Source of the DNA: Syntrophaceae bacterium UBA1411
GTDB taxonomy: Bacteria > Desulfobacterota > Syntrophia > Syntrophales > Smithellaceae
Direction of reading: 5' to 3'
Length of the DNA: 5,713 nt
Assembly: GCA_002304995.1 (NCBI GenBank)
Contig: DBPV01000021.1
Coordinates: forward strand, 1-5,713
Shown piece by piece: positions 4,721 through 5,713 of this stretch. Under the pieces are notes generated by a model, which saw nothing but the letters and a program-made list of their open reading frames with translations, was not told where the DNA came from and searched no databases. Made by a program: the position numbers and the translations under genes. Each line of letters opens with the position of its first letter. Position 1 is the first letter of the stretch.

Positions 4721-5713
4721 TCAGGTCCGGATGCGGGAAAACAGATAGGCGGCGAGCCCGGCAAACAAAATGTTGGAGGCCCAGGCGGCCAGCGTCACGG
4801 GCAGAATGCCCGACCGTCCCAGAGACATGCAAAACGCGTGGACGATCCAGTAGGAAAAGCCGATGAAGATTCCGGCGGCCAAACTCTGCATCAGGCCGCC
4901 GCTGCGTTCCGAGCGCATGGAAAACGACATGCCGATAAAAACGAGAATGACGCAAACAAACGGAAACGCGAGTTTGCCCTGCAGGTCAACCCGATAGCGC
5001 GCAACGTCGTACCCTTCCGCCGAAATCTTATTGACGTAGCGATCGAGCTCGAAATATCCCATCTTTTCGGCGTCCTTCTGGATGATTTTAAAATCGGCCG
5101 GCTGCTCGGGAATGTCGATGACCTTTTCCTCCGCCCACTCGAGGTACGGAACGCGATTTTCGTCGAATGTCGTGACCAGTAGATGGGAGAAGACCCAGCG
5201 GTTGTCAAGCCATTTTGCCTCGCGCGCGTCGACGCGCATTTTCAGCGAGAAATCGGGGCCCAGACGATGGAGCGTAATGCCGCGTAAAATGTTTTTTTCG
5301 ACGTCGAACATTTTGAAATTGTAAATGGCGTTGTGGCCGCGGTACCAGATTTCGTTCTGCTTGAAAAATCCCAGAGTCTGCTGCTTTTGCACTTCGACCT
5401 TAATGAGGTGTTCCGTTTTCTGAATGGAAGCGGGCGTCACCAGTTCCGTGAAGAAAAACAAAAAGACGCCCACCAGAACCGCCACGCCCAGGGCGGGAAG
5501 CGCCATGCGGTAGAGGCTGACGCCGTTGGCTTTCATGGCCGTGATTTCGCTGAATTTGGAAAGGAAGCTGTACGTGAGGAGCGTGGACAGCAAAATGGCG
5601 GCGGGCAGCGTGAGCGAAATGATCATGGGGATCGAATAAATGAAGTAGGAGGCCATTTGTGCGGGCGTGGCCTGATTGCTGAGAAACATGCGGATTTTTT
5701 CGAAGAAATCGAC
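4721..5713 (-). CDS. lptG: LptG, lipopolysaccharide export permease (YjgP/YjgQ family), 5' end outside window
   Basis: This inner-membrane subunit of the LptB2FG transporter extracts lipopolysaccharide and passes it to the LptC-LptA bridge. The frame stays open to the right edge (reading VDFFEKIR before the first internal Met at 5689), so the first membrane helix and true start are missing; the Met at 5689 is not the start. Counting from that Met, hydrophobic segments lie at about 12-40 and 62-82. The SEITAMKANGVS segment (47-58) is the cytoplasmic coupling region that contacts LptB. A periplasmic beta-jellyroll-like part spans about 85-230. Three C-terminal helices follow (about 238-256, 265-287, 294-317), ending SRIRT. 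About 330 codons are visible of a usual 350-390. LptG is favoured over LptF by the FVDFFEK-like N-terminal pattern and overall similarity, but the two are paralogues. lptF would be expected upstream, outside the window. Confidence 0.88.
   Translation of the reverse strand, partial: VDFFEKIRMFLSNQATPAQMASYFIYSIPMIISLTLPAAILLSTLLTYSFLSKFSEITAMKANGVSLYRMALPALGVAVLVGVFLFFFTELVTPASIQKTEHLIKVEVQKQQTLGFFKQNEIWYRGHNAIYNFKMFDVEKNILRGITLHRLGPDFSLKMRVDAREAKWLDNRWVFSHLLVTTFDENRVPYLEWAEEKVIDIPEQPADFKIIQKDAEKMGYFELDRYVNKISAEGYDVARYRVDLQGKLAFPFVCVILVFIGMSFSMRSERSGGLMQSLAAGIFIGFSYWIVHAFCMSLGRSGILPVTLAAWASNILFAGLAAYLFSRIRT

Noticed and set aside
3288..4955. Long (555-codon) open frame on the minus strand opposite ahcY
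   Set aside because: It lies across the strongly conserved ahcY gene, its terminator and the end of lptG. Its translation is rich in Arg, His and Phe with no recognisable domain, as expected of a shadow frame in GC-biased codons.
4721..5689. lptG starting at the Met at 5689
   Set aside because: The frame stays open beyond this Met to the window edge with a family-like VDFFEKIR segment, and the first membrane helix of LptG would be missing from such a product.
1..5713. Mobile element, CRISPR array, tRNA or horizontally acquired island
   Set aside because: No repeated arrays, terminal inverted repeats, transposase or integrase motifs, or cloverleaf sequences were seen. All recognised genes are core functions of similar base composition.

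Overview
The window looks like ordinary chromosome from a Gram-negative bacterium. It carries an LptG-type permease, which exports lipopolysaccharide to an outer membrane. The mix of an HDOD-GAF signalling protein, a panC-panD pair, a long (474-residue) bacterial S-adenosylhomocysteine hydrolase and LptG, at moderate GC, suggests Desulfobacterota (former Deltaproteobacteria, perhaps a Syntrophus-like lineage). That placement is an inference from gene content and protein flavour, not from a marker gene. No mobile element, tRNA, rRNA or CRISPR array is visible.

Layout. The left part (1-1598) is on the minus strand: an HDOD-GAF protein whose stop codon overlaps, as TGATG, the start of a possible further gene that runs off the left edge. 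A divergent intergenic region (about 1599-1834) follows. It holds a good plus-strand promoter (TTGACA, 17-base spacer, TAGGGT) and a leader of about 90 bases ahead of panC. The plus-strand operon panC (1835-2692) and panD (2723-3082) makes pantothenate from beta-alanine and pantoate, and ends at a strong hairpin terminator. A separate plus-strand unit, ahcY (3240-4664), has its own strong ribosome binding site and terminator. Convergent to it, lptG (4721-5713, minus strand) enters from the right edge and lacks its N-terminus in this window.

How the genes work together. PanD decarboxylates aspartate to beta-alanine and PanC joins that to pantoate, so the pair supplies the last two inputs of pantothenate and hence CoA. 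The ketopantoate steps (panB, panE) are not in the window. AhcY removes S-adenosylhomocysteine and recycles the methyl cycle; LptG serves the outer membrane. These are independent housekeeping jobs.

The most interesting part is the panC leader. It can fold in two mutually exclusive ways: a terminator hairpin (1795-1820 plus a T run) that also hides the only reasonable Shine-Dalgarno sequence, or an upstream two-part hairpin (1764-1808) that takes apart the 5' arm of that terminator. No plus-strand gene precedes it, so the terminator can only act on the panCD transcript itself. This is the layout of an attenuator or riboswitch, and it may be an instance of the 'pan' RNA motif described upstream of pantothenate genes.
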